From Colletotrichum lupini (lineage: Eukaryota > Ascomycota > Sordariomycetes > Glomerellales > Glomerellaceae), in assembly GCF_023278565.1 (NCBI RefSeq), contig NC_064682.1, positions 248,001 through 312,000 on the forward strand: a DNA stretch of 64,000 nt. Reading direction: 5' to 3'. Shown here piece by piece: positions 49,663-62,597 of this stretch. Within the stretch, counting starts at the first letter, position 1. The number at the start of each line of letters is the position of its first letter. A program made the position numbers and the translations under genes. The notes under the pieces are model-generated. The model ran no database searches. It worked only from the letters and a program-made list of their open reading frames with translations, and was not told where the DNA came from.

Positions 49663-52503
49663 ATGGCTGAAGAAGAAGACTTTAGCTCCCTTCCCCTCCA
49701 GGATAGGTTTACCCACAAGGTATGACGTTGCCGCCTCTGCTGCGCCGTGTTTGATGCGCTGACGCGCCGCAGGTTTGGAAAGTCAGAAAGCAGGCCTATG
49801 AAGACGCCGCAAAAGCCTTCGCTGCTACTGCCGACGAGTACGATAATGCCTTCAGACCCTTCCTCTCCGACTCGGGCCTCTGGAAAGGCGCCGTCGCCGA
49901 TTCCAACGTTGCTGCCCAACAAGATGGTCTGGCGGCGTACTGCGCGTTTCTCAAATTCGGAGGAAAGGAACACTGCACAAGGACGCGCGGAACTACGATA
50001 GGGCCTATCTGTGAAAAGGGTTTGCCGTCAACGCGTGCCGCTGCCAAGGAGTCATCTCTCGAAGCCCTTCTACTACTCGTCGAACTCGATGTTGCCGCCC
50101 CAGTCATCGAAGAGATTATCCCGGCGCTTGCCAACAAGCAACCAAAGGTTGTCGCCGCGGCTATTACCGCCCTGACCGCAATCTACCACAACTTCGGATG
50201 CAAGACCGTCGACCCCAAGCCCGTGTTGAAGGTCCTCCCCAAGGCATTTGGTCATGCCGACAAGAATGTCCGTGCTGCCGCGACGAACCTTGCCGTCGAA
50301 TTCTACCGATGGCTGCGCGAAGCCATGAAGCCCATGTTCTGGGGCGACTTGAAACCCACTCAGCAGACCGACCTCGAGGCGCAATTCGAAAAGATCAAGG
50401 CCGAGCCAGCTCCGAAGCAAGAACGATTCTTGCGCTCACAACAAGCCGCCATGGCACGTGCGCCCCCACCCGGAGCCGACGACGAGTACGATGATGGTGG
50501 AGACTATGGCGAGGAACCAGCCGAGATGGACGCCTTCGACCTGGCGGAACCCCAGGATGTCTTTGGCAAGATCCCCGCCAACTTTAACGAAGCCTTGGCC
50601 TCGTCCAAATGGAAGGAGAGAAAGGAAGCAGTGGAAGGTCTCTACGCGGCAATCAACGTGCCAAGAATCAAGGATGGCGACTTCAACGAGATCAACCGAG
50701 GGCTGGCAAAGTGCATGAAGGACGCCAACGTTGCTGTTGTGACTCAAGCCGCGCAGTGTATCGAGGTCTTGGCCAAGGGATTGCGGCAAGGCTACGCAAA
50801 ACACCGCACTACTGTGATGCAACCCATCATGGAACGCTTGAAGGAGAAGAAGGCAACGGTGGCAGATGCTCTCGGCGCTGCGCTTGACCAAGTCTTCCTG
50901 GCTACAAGTCTGACTGACTGTCTTGAGGACATCAATACCTACCTCGTCCACAAGAACCCCCAGATCAAGGAGGGCACCATGAAGTTCTTGATTCGTTGCC
51001 TCAGAACGACACGCGATGTGCCGAGCAAGCCTGAGATCGCGTCCATTGTCGAGGCAGGCAAGAAACTGTTGACCGAGTCCAGCGAGGGCCTCCGTTCAGG
51101 CGGTGCTGAGATTTTGGGCACTGTCATGAAGATCATTGGCGAGCGCGGTATGGGTCCGCACATGGAAGGCCTAGATGATATCCGCAAGACGAAAATCAAA
51201 GAATTCTTCGAGACGGCTGAAGTCAAGGCAAAGGAGAAGCCGAAGGCACCCCCGCCAGCTGCCAAGGCACCGCCCCCGAAGAAGGTCGTCGGAGGGAAGA
51301 AGCCCCTGGGCATGAAGAGACCGGCCATGCCGGCGGCAAGCGCTCCGCCGCCCGCCGACCCGGAACCCCTCTCCCCACAAGCTTCATCTCGTCCCAAACC
51401 CGCAGGCACCAAGATGGGCATGCCGAAGCCGTCGGGCTTGGCCGGCCTCAAATCCAAGCGCCCTCTCGGTGCACCAGCGGCGGCCGGATCCCCTCGACGC
51501 CCTGCTGCCGCACCAATTATGCCCGACGATGATGAGCCTGCTCCTCCCCCGCCTCAGCCTCGCATTGGCCTTGGCAGAGGTGGTCTTGCAGGACGATCTC
51601 TTGCGAAACCTGCTGCCGCTCCTGTTCAGATGCCTCCTGCATCGCCGCCGCCTTCCAGCGGACTCACGGCAATGGAGCGGGCTGAGCTCGAAGAACTCAG
51701 ATCGGCAAACGAGCGCCTGACACGCCAAGTGGAGGAAATGAGGCATGAAAGGAGCAAGTACATGTCTGAGATTCAAGAGTTGAAGAACCAAAATGCGGGT
51801 TTGATTGAAGACCATACCCGTGATGTCCTCAGCATCAAGGCCAAGGAGACGCAGTTGGTTCGTGCAAGAAGTGATGCAGAGGCCACGGAGTCGACGAACG
51901 ATCGCCTCAGACGGGAGCTGGATCGCCTTAAGAGAGCGCTCAACCACGCCGAGGCCCTGAACTCAAGGACAGGCATGGGCAGCCCAGGTAAGATAGCAGC
52001 TTCTTCTTTCAGTGAGTGTTCATGTACTGATGTAATCGCAGGTCTTGCTTCGCCTACGCACGACGACGCCGGTATCTACCGCGACGCATCCTACGGTTCA
52101 TCTTCTGCTCGACACAACCGTATTAGTTACGCCAGCAACATGTCTGAGGAGAAGGAGAACGGAGACCATCACTACCCTCGCTCAAAGGCACTCAGTCCCG
52201 AGCTTAGGTATACGGGCAGTGCATCTTCCGGACGTGGCAGCCCTGCTAGAGGCTACAGGAGTTCTGCGGCCACCCCCGTTGATGATATACCGGCCCCGTC
52301 ATACTCGTCTGGCGGCGGCGGTGGAGGCGGTGGCATGAACTCGAATAACAACGGTGTGGAAAGCTGGAAGCGTGCAGCTGAAGTGACCAGCCAACTGAAA
52401 GCCAGGATTGAACAAATGAAGGTCAGTTGTCATCTTGATCTGGTATAATCTGTTTCCCATCACTAACAATTCTTAGGCGAAACAAGGATTTGCCCGTCCT
52501 TGA
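49663..52503 (+). CDS. STU2: TOG-domain microtubule polymerase (Stu2/Alp14/XMAP215 family)
   Basis: The protein binds tubulin dimers and drives plus-end growth and kinetochore-spindle attachment. Exons 49663-49719, 49773-51987, 52042-52421, 52477-52503; 892 aa. The first TOG domain starts at once (MAEEEDFSSLPLQDRFTHK-VWKVRKQAYE) and fills ~1-240; the second lies at ~290-510 (SSKWKERKEAVEGLYAAI). A basic Pro/Lys/Ala-rich linker of the microtubule-binding type follows, then a coiled coil (ELEELRSANERLTRQVEEM onward) for dimerisation, as in fungal members with two TOGs. The last exon encodes AKQGFARP only. The intron at 51988-52041 is 54 nt and has no stop in frame, so retention would add 18 residues. 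An in-frame ATG at 49471 in good context would add 64 residues including a KEN motif; 49663 was chosen because it fits the usual family N-terminus. Confidence 0.92.
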
Positions 52504-53170
52504 GCTCGACCGCCGAACCACCCGGTGCCAGATGGCCCGCTGGATACTGACGTGAACATGAAGAGGGGTTTTGTTTGGGGTCCGTAATGGTCACGGTTCA
52601 AAGGGGGGAAATCCTGCGTGTTCTTGGTTGCATATCACTGGCGTCGGAAGCATACCCCATACCTCATCTCCGGCCTGCAGTTGGGATAGGTAATTTTCGT
52701 CTGTATGAGTTATGCATTTTCACCTCTATTGTCGGCTCGCTTGTATAACCTCGAGGGGCGCGAGTGTACTTAATTAACGATGATTATGAATAAGAGTCTG
52801 CGATACCAGTCACCATGGAAGCATGATACCTTGGGCAGTTGCAAGCGTGTCATTCTCGATCTCATCGCACCGTTAGCATCGTACTTAACTAGAAGGTAAG
52901 GATTGTTATCAGTGGTAGTTGACTAGAAACCTGTCACTTATTCCCATCCAGTTCTCCAATGCGCCCAAAAACCAAAAGCACCCTTCAAATCGCGAGGTAC
53001 ACGACGATACACCACCCAAGCTTAATGTACACAAATTCCTCGCTGACCAAGCCAATAAACATGGGAAGAAGTGAATGTTGCGTAGTAGCCGAGAAATCCA
53101 AGTCGAGACAGCCCTCAACCAAGCCTGACTGTCCCAACTCGACTCCTCAAGCCAATATGAAGCCGCACCT
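52504..53170. other. Intergenic region between convergent STU2 and secreted-protein genes
   Basis: Shared 3' flanks of two convergent genes. No open frame or structure of note. Confidence 0.5.
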
Positions 53171-53701
53171 TTAGAATCGAATAAAATGCCTAAACCACCC
53201 AGCCGTACTATAATCCAGCATGAACTTTGGAATGTACTTGGGCTTCGGTTCCATGTCCTTCACAGCCTCACTCTCTCCCTTGCCCGTCTCCCTCTGCGCC
53301 TCCTCCACCTTGGCACTCTTCCCACCAACAGGCATCGTATGAACCGAAGGCCTCATAATGTGAACATTCACCTCGACCGGATCGACCTGAATGTGCGAGC
53401 GTTTATCTTTCGCGATATTGATCCGTCCATCATGTTCCTCGAGAAGCACGTCTCGACGTTTTGTGAGGAGAGACGAGGTGAATTGTGACGATGACTTGAT
53501 CCTGCTGATGACGCGGACGGGATCGACGCGTAGGGCGGAGAGGTCGACGTTGTCTACGCCGATTTTGCCCGTGTGGATACCGAGGTCGTGGGGGGGTGGT
53601 GAGTCGGGGGTGGGAGCGAAGACTTTGTTGTCTTTTGCGGTGGGGAGGGCGAAGGTTGTTGTTAGGAGGAAGAGGGTGAGGAGGGATGTTGGTAGATGCA
53701 T
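53171..53701 (-). CDS. Small secreted protein, unknown function
   Basis: A 176 aa product in one exon. The first ~20 residues (MHLPTSLLTLFLLTTTFALP) form a clear signal peptide with a likely cut after FALPTA or nearby. The mature part is hydrophilic with a few dibasic KR sites (LTKRRD, AKDKRS) that a Kex2-type protease could cut. It contains no Cys after the signal, so it is not a disulfide-rich effector. The C-terminus is YSTAGWFRHFIRF. I do not recognise a family. The promoter side has a TATA-free AT stretch. It could be a secreted effector, a processed peptide precursor or a wall-associated protein; the sequence does not decide. Confidence 0.65.
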   Translation of the reverse strand: MHLPTSLLTLFLLTTTFALPTAKDNKVFAPTPDSPPPHDLGIHTGKIGVDNVDLSALRVDPVRVISRIKSSSQFTSSLLTKRRDVLLEEHDGRINIAKDKRSHIQVDPVEVNVHIMRPSVHTMPVGGKSAKVEEAQRETGKGESEAVKDMEPKPKYIPKFMLDYSTAGWFRHFIRF

Positions 53702-55350
53702 TGTTTGGTGTTTAGTTGCCTGATTGTCGTGATGATGGCTTCAAAGTCGAGTGACAATGACAACTGTTGCAGTTTCTTGGACTTAAGTGGTGTTAAGTGG
53801 TACGGTGGTGGGGGAGTCCCAGAGCCCAGGGACTTATACCACCCACCGAAGACGAAAGAAGCTTTTCTCCATGCTTCCACCGGCCGCATCAAAGTTGGGA
53901 TCGGGATAAAGAGGGGATCGCAACGACAGTCCAAACAACTTGCACCTGTGCGGTGCGGTGCGGGCGTGCCGCGTGCGTTACGTGCGGGCCACAACGGTGC
54001 CAAGTGTCATTGACTGCCAGTTTTGACACCTTCTGGCTGCAGACTGCCGGGGAAAGGTTAGTCGGTAAGTTCAAGAGGTATATATCCTGCACAGCAAGGT
54101 AGTGAGTGTCTTCTCGAAAGCCGGGGGTCGTGGGCTCAAGAGAGGGGTTTGCGAAAGGTTCTTGACGGTTGCCTGGGGATTTAGGTGAGGTCATCGTGTG
54201 GCGGGAACATCAGACCAACTTTCGAACTCATGTGTGTGGTTTCGGTGCGTTGAGCGTGTTGGAAGGTTTTGGAAGTCGGTGGGGGTTCCCTTACTTTAGT
54301 TGTCGGTGGACTGTTTGACTTTGTCATTGTGTGAGGAGGGAGGAGCTTTGACGTTAGGAAGTCCGGGTGAGAAAGCTTGGTTCGGGATGCCGAGAGGGGA
54401 CGCCGGGTTTACGGCCCCGCCTGATGCGGGCGATAAGTTGCGAGCCGACGTTGATTTGCGCTCCTAGTTTATTACAGTTAGTTGCACTTGACCAAGCTTT
54501 CAGCCTTAAATGCTTGATCCTCAGTTTTGGCTAAAAATCTCCCCTTTCCCTTGTTGCTACGACGGAACTCTGGCGCAAGCCTGGTTATTGAGTTGGCCGA
54601 TTGGACTTTTCAAGGCAATCAAAACAGTCATCACCGTATATCGAAAAAGACTTCATCCCAAAGAATACAATTAATGTCCTATTATAACAAAATTGATCTC
54701 CGGACAATGTTAGCTGGTTGCTCAGAGTGTTCTGGTGATATTTACACATGTAGCAGTAGCTCATAAGGCCTTTCTGAGCCCACTGCCGTTCAAACAGTGG
54801 TACGACCGAGAAAGATGTCACTTTAACGAAAGTGAGAATCATCAACAGTGTGAACTCCATCACGGTCATATGCGTTCGCGATCCTCAAAGGCTGAGGTGT
54901 GGCGGTGTAGTTGCTATTGAAAATTACATTGCTTTTGGCAAATCATCACAAGGCTTTTTCCGCAGATGTGGTTCGCCAGTATGCAGCCTTTAAGGCACCC
55001 GCCTAGGCCTGTCTGCTAGTTCCAGCATAATGAGCCAGTAATGGATGCCCGCGGAATTGACCAAAAAGCTGACCTGCAGGTCTGCCTTGTTATCTGGCCA
55101 GGGGTAAGCGCGCCTAAGCCTCCATCTCGCCTGGCGCCAGGCATAACCAACAACTGGGATGATACGGAGCTGAGAGATTTGGAAGCCTCGATCCCTAAAG
55201 TTGTTTTGCCGGGGCGTTTCCTTTCTCGTAAACTCTGGTGACCAGCATCTCAATGCGGGCATCCCATGACAGCATCACTTCTTCCAAACGCCTTCTTCTA
55301 GAGTCGCTCCCGTCTCTTTCAGGTATCCTCTATCAATTAGAGTGACCAAA
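53702..55350. other. Intergenic region before the disrupted HeLo-like gene
   Basis: This holds the promoter of the secreted-protein gene and that of the HeLo-like gene. Composition is normal up to the transposon edge. Short open frames here show no motifs. Confidence 0.5.
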
Positions 55351-55449
55351 ATGGCTGACCCTCTTAGTATCGCTGGCTCGGTTGCTGGATTGCTGGCCAC
55401 GGCGGTCAAAGTGTACAACACTACCTCTAATTTCGTATCCAGTGCAATC
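55351..55449 (+). pseudogene. HeLo-like/STAND-type N-terminal domain gene, 5' fragment
   Basis: The ATG at 55351 begins MADPLSIAGSVAGLLATAVK, the typical start of the fungal N-terminal (HeLo-like) domain of STAND/NLR and ankyrin-repeat proteins. The frame runs 33 codons to 55449, where the gypsy LTR begins. It resumes in the same frame at 62813. Proteins with this domain often act in self/non-self recognition, but this one is interrupted. Confidence 0.82.
55445..55449. repeat. Target-site duplication, left copy (CAATC)
   Basis: CAATC directly precedes the 5' LTR; TAATC follows the 3' LTR. The single difference is CpA to TpA, which RIP would produce. The five-base length suits Ty3/gypsy integration. 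Confidence 0.85.
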
Positions 55450-55659
55450 TGTTAGGCCTCGCCGGTCAGGCCTCGTCGGTTAAGGGATAGCTTAGGGGGG
55501 CATAAAGAGGGGGACTAAGTAATAAAGGAGCAGCTTAGGTATATATAGAGCGCTAGTAGTATACCTCGAGGGAAGGGTAGATTTTAGTAATTCCTCTTTT
55601 AGACCCTAATAGTAGTTAACCTCTATAAGCTTCTTCCCTATATTATATACTTATTAATA
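55450..55659 (+). repeat. Gypsy 5' LTR
   Basis: 210 bp, beginning TGTTAGGCCTCGCC and ending TTATTAATA. The start keeps TG and GC-rich sequence; the inner end is heavily changed to TA. It matches 62598-62807. Confidence 0.93.
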
Positions 55660-55949
55660 ATCTAAAATCTTTACTTACGAAGGGGACTAGGCCGGAAGCT
55701 TAAAATACTAATAAGAACGAGACGTAGCAAGAGAGCATAGTTAGTACTACGATAATAAAAAGAAAATAACTCTTTTCTATCGGACCCCTTAAAATCGCTT
55801 CTTCCTTAGTAAATAATATAAGAACGAAGCGTAATAGAACTATTAACGTAATAGTAACATAAAAAGACCGTATCGCTAGGAATATTAACGAATTTTAAAT
55901 AAAATAGCGAACCTCTTACTTTTATTTATTAATACTTAAACTAAACGAT

Positions 55950-57250
55950 AAGTAATAGGTTAGTAGAACTATAAGAATAAGAACGATAATTAAAAAAAGA
56001 AATCCTTATTATAACGTACGAAGAGCGCTTATATAAAAGATAAGTAGATTTAGAACGCCTACGGAGCTCTTTAAATAGCCCGGCCCCTGCGCTAAGGGCT
56101 ACGGTTTTAGCTATAATAGCCTTAGATATTAGCTTTAATATAAATAGAAATATAAACCCCCGGACTAAGGATAGTTCGATAGGTAAAGCCGTACCTAAAG
56201 CGCTACTTAAGTAATAATAAAGTAACGAGTTCGTATTACTTAAGCCCTTATTTACTAGCTCCCTCCCGACTTAAATAAGCGCCGTAAGCGGAACGTCTAT
56301 ATTTAGACCGCTATCCTTTTTTAACTTATTATACGCTAATAAATCGATATAGGATTTATAGAGCTTCCTTTTTAACTATTACTATCGCTTCGACCTATAG
56401 GCTTAATAAATAAGAATAGACCGTAATAAAGTAGCGTATATAGTTAGCTACCTAAGTAGCGGTATAAAAACCTCTTAGATATACTATATCTTCGACTACT
56501 AAAGAACCCCCGGTTTTATAATAAACTAGGTTATATAAGAGGAACTAGAGACCTTTTTATAAAATAACCTATCTAATCCCGCTAGCTAAAAAATAGTAAT
56601 AAGTATATAACTAAATAGTACCTCGTAAGGCTAAAAAAAGAAAGTTAATAAGTTCGTTAGCTATATTAATAAGCTCGAGATAGAATTAGAATATATCTTA
56701 ATAAAGAAATAGAGGATCTTTACGCTAATAAGTAAGCTACGGCCCGAACTATGCCTCGTAATAGTATTATAAATAGAACTTCTGCGGACTTACTTATAGC
56801 TAGTATTATTAGTAAGACGTATCGAATAATCCTTACTATTAATAAGGAGCCTACGAACGTCCTTTAGGTAATATTCTAACTTAAACTCGAACGAGCTAGC
56901 GGGAAGATACCGGGGCACTAATAAGTTAAATACATAAGGAATACGCCGTAACTCGCTTAGTAAGGATACTACGTATTATAATTATAAAAAGACTAGCTAT
57001 ATTATAAAAGATTACCTATAACCGCGGGAATAGTATTAGTAATACTATAACTATAGTAAAACCGGGCACTTCGCTAATAGCTACCCGAGCGTTATATACT
57101 ATAAATATAACTAAAAAGGGCATAAGGCCGCTAGCTATTAATTAGACCTTACCCTAACTAAGTAGCGCGGACTAGTAACGAGCTCGAATACTATTTTAGT
57201 AAGAAGAGTAGCTAGCGATTAATAAGGGCGGCGCTTAAATATCCTAACTT
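55950..57250 (+). pseudogene. Gypsy gag region remnant with two zinc knuckles
   Basis: At about 57040-57140 two CCHC knuckles can be read in one frame, with Cys changed to Tyr (TGC to TAC): YNYSKTGHFANSY and YKYN-KGHKAASY. Upstream lies a charged helical gag-like region with many TAG stops. The frame is the same as that of pol. The start of gag is not determined; the limits are approximate. Confidence 0.75.
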
Positions 57251-60200
57251 ATATATACCTAAACTGCGTATAGGAGAAGCTAAGCGCCCTTATCGATTTA
57301 GGAATAAAAAGGAACGTAATTAGTATCGGGCTACTTAATAACTTTAACGCTAATTTACGAATTTACTTATTACCGTAGCTAGTAAACGTCGAGGGTAAAT
57401 AGATAGAGACGCTAAGAAGCTACTACTTACGGCTTTGAATTACTAATAGTAACTACGTAATAGAGATATAGCTATATCGCTTTATAATAGCCGATATTAC
57501 GGTACCTACGCTTATCCTCGGTTTTTTCTAACTAGAGGATATTAACCCGCTAATTAGTTAGAAGTAAAAGAAGTAGTAGTATCTAATTTACGAACAATAT
57601 ATCTACTTAGACGCCTTAAAAAAGGGGCTACTAGACGACTTAGTTTTAGTAATACTCGCGCACATCGTAATTAACCTAGCTATAAATAGCGACGTAGTAT
57701 TAATAAGCGTAGCTAAGGACTAGAAGCTACGTTACTAGGACTTTAACGACTTATTTTTAAAAAAGAAGGCTATCTCGCTACTAAATAGAGTACTATATAA
57801 CTATTATATTAAATTAAACGACGCGGCGCCTATCCCCTAGGGACCTATTTACTTATTATTAAACTATAAGCTCGAGATCTTACGTAACTATTTAATAAAA
57901 GTAGAGGCTAGGGGCTAAATACGCCCCTCTATAAGCCTAGTAAGAGTACCTATTCTCTTTATATCTAAAAAAGGAGGAGAGCTACGACTTTACGTTGATT
58001 ATAGAGCGATTAATAAGATTATATAAAAAGATAGAACGCCGCTACCGCTAATTAAAGAGATACTAAATAGACTATTTAATACCTCTATTTTTATAAAGCT
58101 AGACCTTAAGAACGCGTACTACTATATACGTATAGCCGAGGGCGATAAGTAAAAGACGGCTTTTTATACTAAATACGGGTAGTTCGAGTACTTAGTCGTA
58201 CCTTTCGGGCTAACTAACGCGCCTACGACTTTCTAAGCGTATATTAATAACGTTCTAAGCGGCCTAGTTAATACCGTTTATATTATATACCTAGATAATA
58301 TCCTAATATATAATAACGACTACGTAGCGTATAAAGAGCACGTACGTAGCGTACTATAAAAATTATAATAATAGAACTTATATTTAAATAGCGGCAAATG
58401 CGAGTTCTATATATCGCGTATAGGATTCCTAGGGTATATCGTATTTAATAAAGGCATAAAAATAGAACCCGCGCGTACTAAAGCTATAGCGAATTAGCTA
58501 TTTTTAAGGAGCGTTAAAGATATATAAACGTTCTTTAAATTTACGGGGTTCTACCGCAGATTTATTAATAACTATACTAAGATAACGGCACCTCTAATAG
58601 ACTTATTAAAAAAGGCAAAACCGGGATAATTAGAGCTACTAATACTAGCCGTAGAGTTATTTAAGAAGCTACTAATAGTATTTACTAACGTACTAATACT
58701 ACGACATTTTAACCCTACTTTACTTATACGGTTATAAATAGACGCTTCGGCTCGAGCTATTAGCTTAGTAATTACGTAATTATTTAAGGGTAATTAGTAC
58801 CTAATTACTTATAGGTTAAGGAAATTAACGGATACGGAGAGCCGCTATAGTATAAGAGACGTAGAGCTATTAGCTATTATAAACGTACTAAGGAACTAGC
58901 GATACTACCTCGCTTATAGCTAAGATTAGGTCGTAGTATTTATAAATTATTTTAACTTATAGTTCTTAAATATAAAAAAGAGACTAAACAGGAGATAGCT
59001 ACGCTAACTAAACGAACTCGTAGTATTTAATATTAAGATTAGGTTTAAGCTAGGTATAAAAAACCTAGCAAATAGACTATTACGAAGACTTAATTATAAT
59101 AAAAATAGTAATAATAGCGGAGCGGAGGAGCTACTATTAAAAATAAAAAAAGACCTCTATAACGCTAGAAATATCTAGGAGCCCCTTAGAGTCGTAATAA
59201 TAAGGTATACGAGGACGAGCCGCGGGAATAGCTCCTAAGTAAAAAAAATAGTAAGTATTTTAGAAACGGAACTAGTAGTAATACGGAGAAGTAAATAAAA
59301 GAGGTTAAGAGCTCTAGCTCGAGGGAACTCCGAGGAGTATTTTAAAAAGTATAACGGGGCTACGAGCCTAGGGTATTAGAGTTATAGTATAGTACTTAGA
59401 GAGCTACTTAAGCCTATTACTAAAACTATAGATCGCAAGCTACTCGTTTTATAAAACTCTAACGTAATAAAAGTACCTAAAATAGTATTTAGTAAGGAGG
59501 GGTTATTAATAATAGGTCGACTACGGGCTGCTTAATAAGAGGACGCTTTTATAAAAAATAAGTAGTAAACTAAAAGGAACCGACGGCCTCGCTTAGCTAA
59601 GAAGAAATAATAATAGAGCTAGGTATACGACTTTAAAGGGCTACTATACTACGGCGGCCGTGCCTACGTACCGCTATATAAGTAGCTAAGGAGGGAAGTT
59701 ATTAAAGTATATTACGATGCGCCTATAGCGGGATATTATAATATAAAGCGGACGATAGCGCTATTAAAACGCTACTATTACTAAAATAGAGTAAGTAGGG
59801 ATATAAAAAGTTATATTAATACTTATATAGTATACTAGCGGACAAAGCCTCGTTACTATAAGCCGTATAGCTTACTACGCCCCCTACTTACCCTAGTTAG
59901 GCTATAATAAGAAATATTACTAGACTTTATTACGGGCTTACTTATATTAACTACGCTAATCGGGAGGCGCCCTTACGACGTAGTACTCGTCGTAATAAAC
60001 CGATTTACGAAGTATAATATCTATATCGCTACGAGGATAACCCTTATAGCCCAGGGATTCGCAGACCTCCTATTCGTAAAGATCTTTACTAAGTTTAGAA
60101 TACCCAAAGGGATCGTCTCTAATAGGGGGTTATTATTTATAAATAAGTTTTAGACTTATTTTTATTACTTTTTAATAATAAAGAGGCGTCTTAGTACCGC

Positions 60201-61104
60201 GTTCTACTTATAAACGGACGGTTAAATAGAATAGTAGAACTAATACTTAGAGTAGTACCTTCGCTATTTCTATACCTAGGACTAATTAAATTAGGCATAG
60301 CGTTTTTACTTAGCCGAGTTTATATATAATAATACTTAGTACTTAGTAATCTATAAAACGCTTACTAAGGCCCTACTCGGGTTCTTACTTACGTACCCTA
60401 TATTAATCTTAACGGGGACTCGAGATAGTATATAAAATATCTTAGCTAAGGAGCGTGCGGCCCGACTACGAGCTAATTAAAAAGCTCTACGACCCCTTAT
60501 ATAAAAAGTACGCGAGACGTATAAATAATAAGCTAATAAAGCTAAGATAGATATATCGTATAAAGTAGGCGACTAGGTATTACTATTAAAAAAGAATATT
60601 AAGAAATAGCGTCCTAGCTAGAAGTTAGCTAATAAGTATCTAGGCCTATTCGAAATTAAATTAATAGTTAGAACGGCGGGGGTTACTTATTAACTAAACG
60701 TACTAACGTAGTATAAAATATACGATATGTTTTATATATCCTTATTTAAGCTATATTAATACCGCGAGGAAGCCCCTTAAAAACCCTTACTTATTAAGGA
60801 TATAAATAGGGAGCTACTTTATAAAATAAAAGATATTATATAATATAGAGGGCCGAAGAGGAAGCGATAATACCTAATCCGGTAGAAAGGATATAGTAGC
60901 AACGAAGATACGTAAGAGCTAGCTAAGTATATTAAAAACGTAGTATTAATTAGTATATATAAAGAACGAGTTTTAATTAGGCAGCGCGCCCTAGCTCCTA
61001 AGGAGCTTAATAACGTAGCGAACTAGTTACTAATAATAAAAAAAAGGGGCTATGTAGTTATAACTAAGTAGTATAAACGCGCTAATTATTAACCGTTTTT
61101 CTAA
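57251..61104 (+). pseudogene. Gypsy pol remnant: protease, reverse transcriptase, RNase H, integrase, chromodomain
   Basis: All domains are in one frame with no frameshift seen. Protease: ALIDLGIKRN near 57286 (DSG changed to DLG). Reverse transcriptase (~57940-58320): [53 protein letters not shown], where YLDD has become YLDN. RNase H (~58735-59090): DASARAISLVIT, ELLAI. Integrase (~59690-60300): HHCC zinc region, LDFITGLP, VVINRFTKYN, GIVSNRG, LQTDG. A chromodomain (~60840-60960) follows with YLIR-KGYSSNEDT. Stops fall mainly where CAG/CAA or TGG are expected. Confidence 0.88.
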
Positions 61105-62597
61105 TCCTTACGACGCGCAAAAGGACCGCCCTTATTTATAAAAGGACCGCCCTTGTATACAAAAGGGCCGCCCTAGCTATTATCCTAGGGGTCGTTATAA
61201 AAAAAATAATCTCCCTACTATTAGCGAATTTATAAATAATTAGTTACGAATACGGAGCGCAAGCGGGGCGACTATATATTAGTTAGAATATTATTAGAGC
61301 GGCGTACTTTGTTATAGATAGTATAAAATAGTACGATTATAATATTATTATAAGACGAAGACGTAGCGCGGGAGGAGCTCGTAACTACTTTATCGTCGTC
61401 GTTATTAATAACGGGGGTCGAGTAAGCCTCCTTATTAGCGCGCTTAAGCGCCCTTTACGTATTATTAGTAGCGATTCGGTAGGTCTATTAGAGCTATAGA
61501 GTAATATTAATAACCCGAGTAGTAATAATAATAGAGCGATAACGGAGCGACAAACCTCCGAATTATAGACGTTATTATTAGAGGTAAGTATAGTACTCTA
61601 AAGGGTTCGTATTATAAATTCCGTAGACTTAGGGACCTAAGACGCTATTAATATAATACTTAAAAAAAGTAACGGAGTAATAATAGTACTAAGCGCTTAC
61701 CGTATCCTTATAAGAATAGTTCTATATAGTATATTTAATATAACGCACGCTAGATCCTAGAAAAGTATTAAATAAAAGAGCGAACTAGGGGCTATAAATT
61801 ACCGACCTAATTAATTATAATACTTAGCTTTTAGATCGAGCGCCTTATATATAACGTAGGCGGAGTAGGGGAGCGGGTATACCTAGCTAACCCCGATCTT
61901 CTTAGCGTTTACCTTTTTCTTTTTTTTAATAAGAGTTTATAACGGTTAGTATAAGTAGCGTATAAGTAGTAATATATATACGAGGTTAGGGTAAGTAAAA
62001 GGGATATCGGGCTTTTTAAATAGACCGCTACCGCGGCTATTATTAAGCGTACTTATAGCGCTAATAACCGTTCTATTACTAATAGTAACGACGCTACGAT
62101 TAGGGGCTATAGTTATATTAAAACGAGTTAGTAACGACTATAAAACGACTTTAGAAGAGACTTATTTAGGCGCGGGGAGTATATAAGAATAGGGATCTAG
62201 GAAATATTCGTTAGCTATAATATCTATATAACGAGGGAGTAGTATAAATACTAATAAAAATAAGAGACTATATATAAAAAGGATAACTATAAATAAAAAA
62301 AAAGAGAAAAGGAATTCGGAATTATAATAGCTTAGAAGGGGGTTAATATTAGCAAATAAAAGTGGGGCAACGACTACTTAGGTACTAGTAGTTATAAAAA
62401 TAGCCTATAAATAAGAGCGACCCGGGTATAGAATTATAGGGCTATTATTTAGAGTAAGGGGTCTATACTCGGGCCGACGGGTACTACTTATACCTACCCT
62501 TATACTATATATTTAAGGACTTCTTAAGTAAGGGATTAACGTAGCATATGCGAACTATAAATAGGCTTTAGGATAAAGCCTAGGGGAGGGAGCACCC
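61105..62597 (+). other. 3' untranslated or captured segment of the gypsy element
   Basis: 1.5 kb between the pol stop and the 3' LTR. Near 61126-61175 an AAAGGACCGCCC-type unit is repeated three times. No protein domain was recognised in any frame. A purine-rich, polypurine-tract-like stretch (AGGGGAGGGAG, about 62582-62592) adjoins the LTR. Confidence 0.55.

Noticed and set aside
61105..61175. CRISPR-like array from the triplicated GGACCGCCC unit
   Set aside because: Only three short, imperfect units inside a fungal retrotransposon; no array geometry and the host is eukaryotic.
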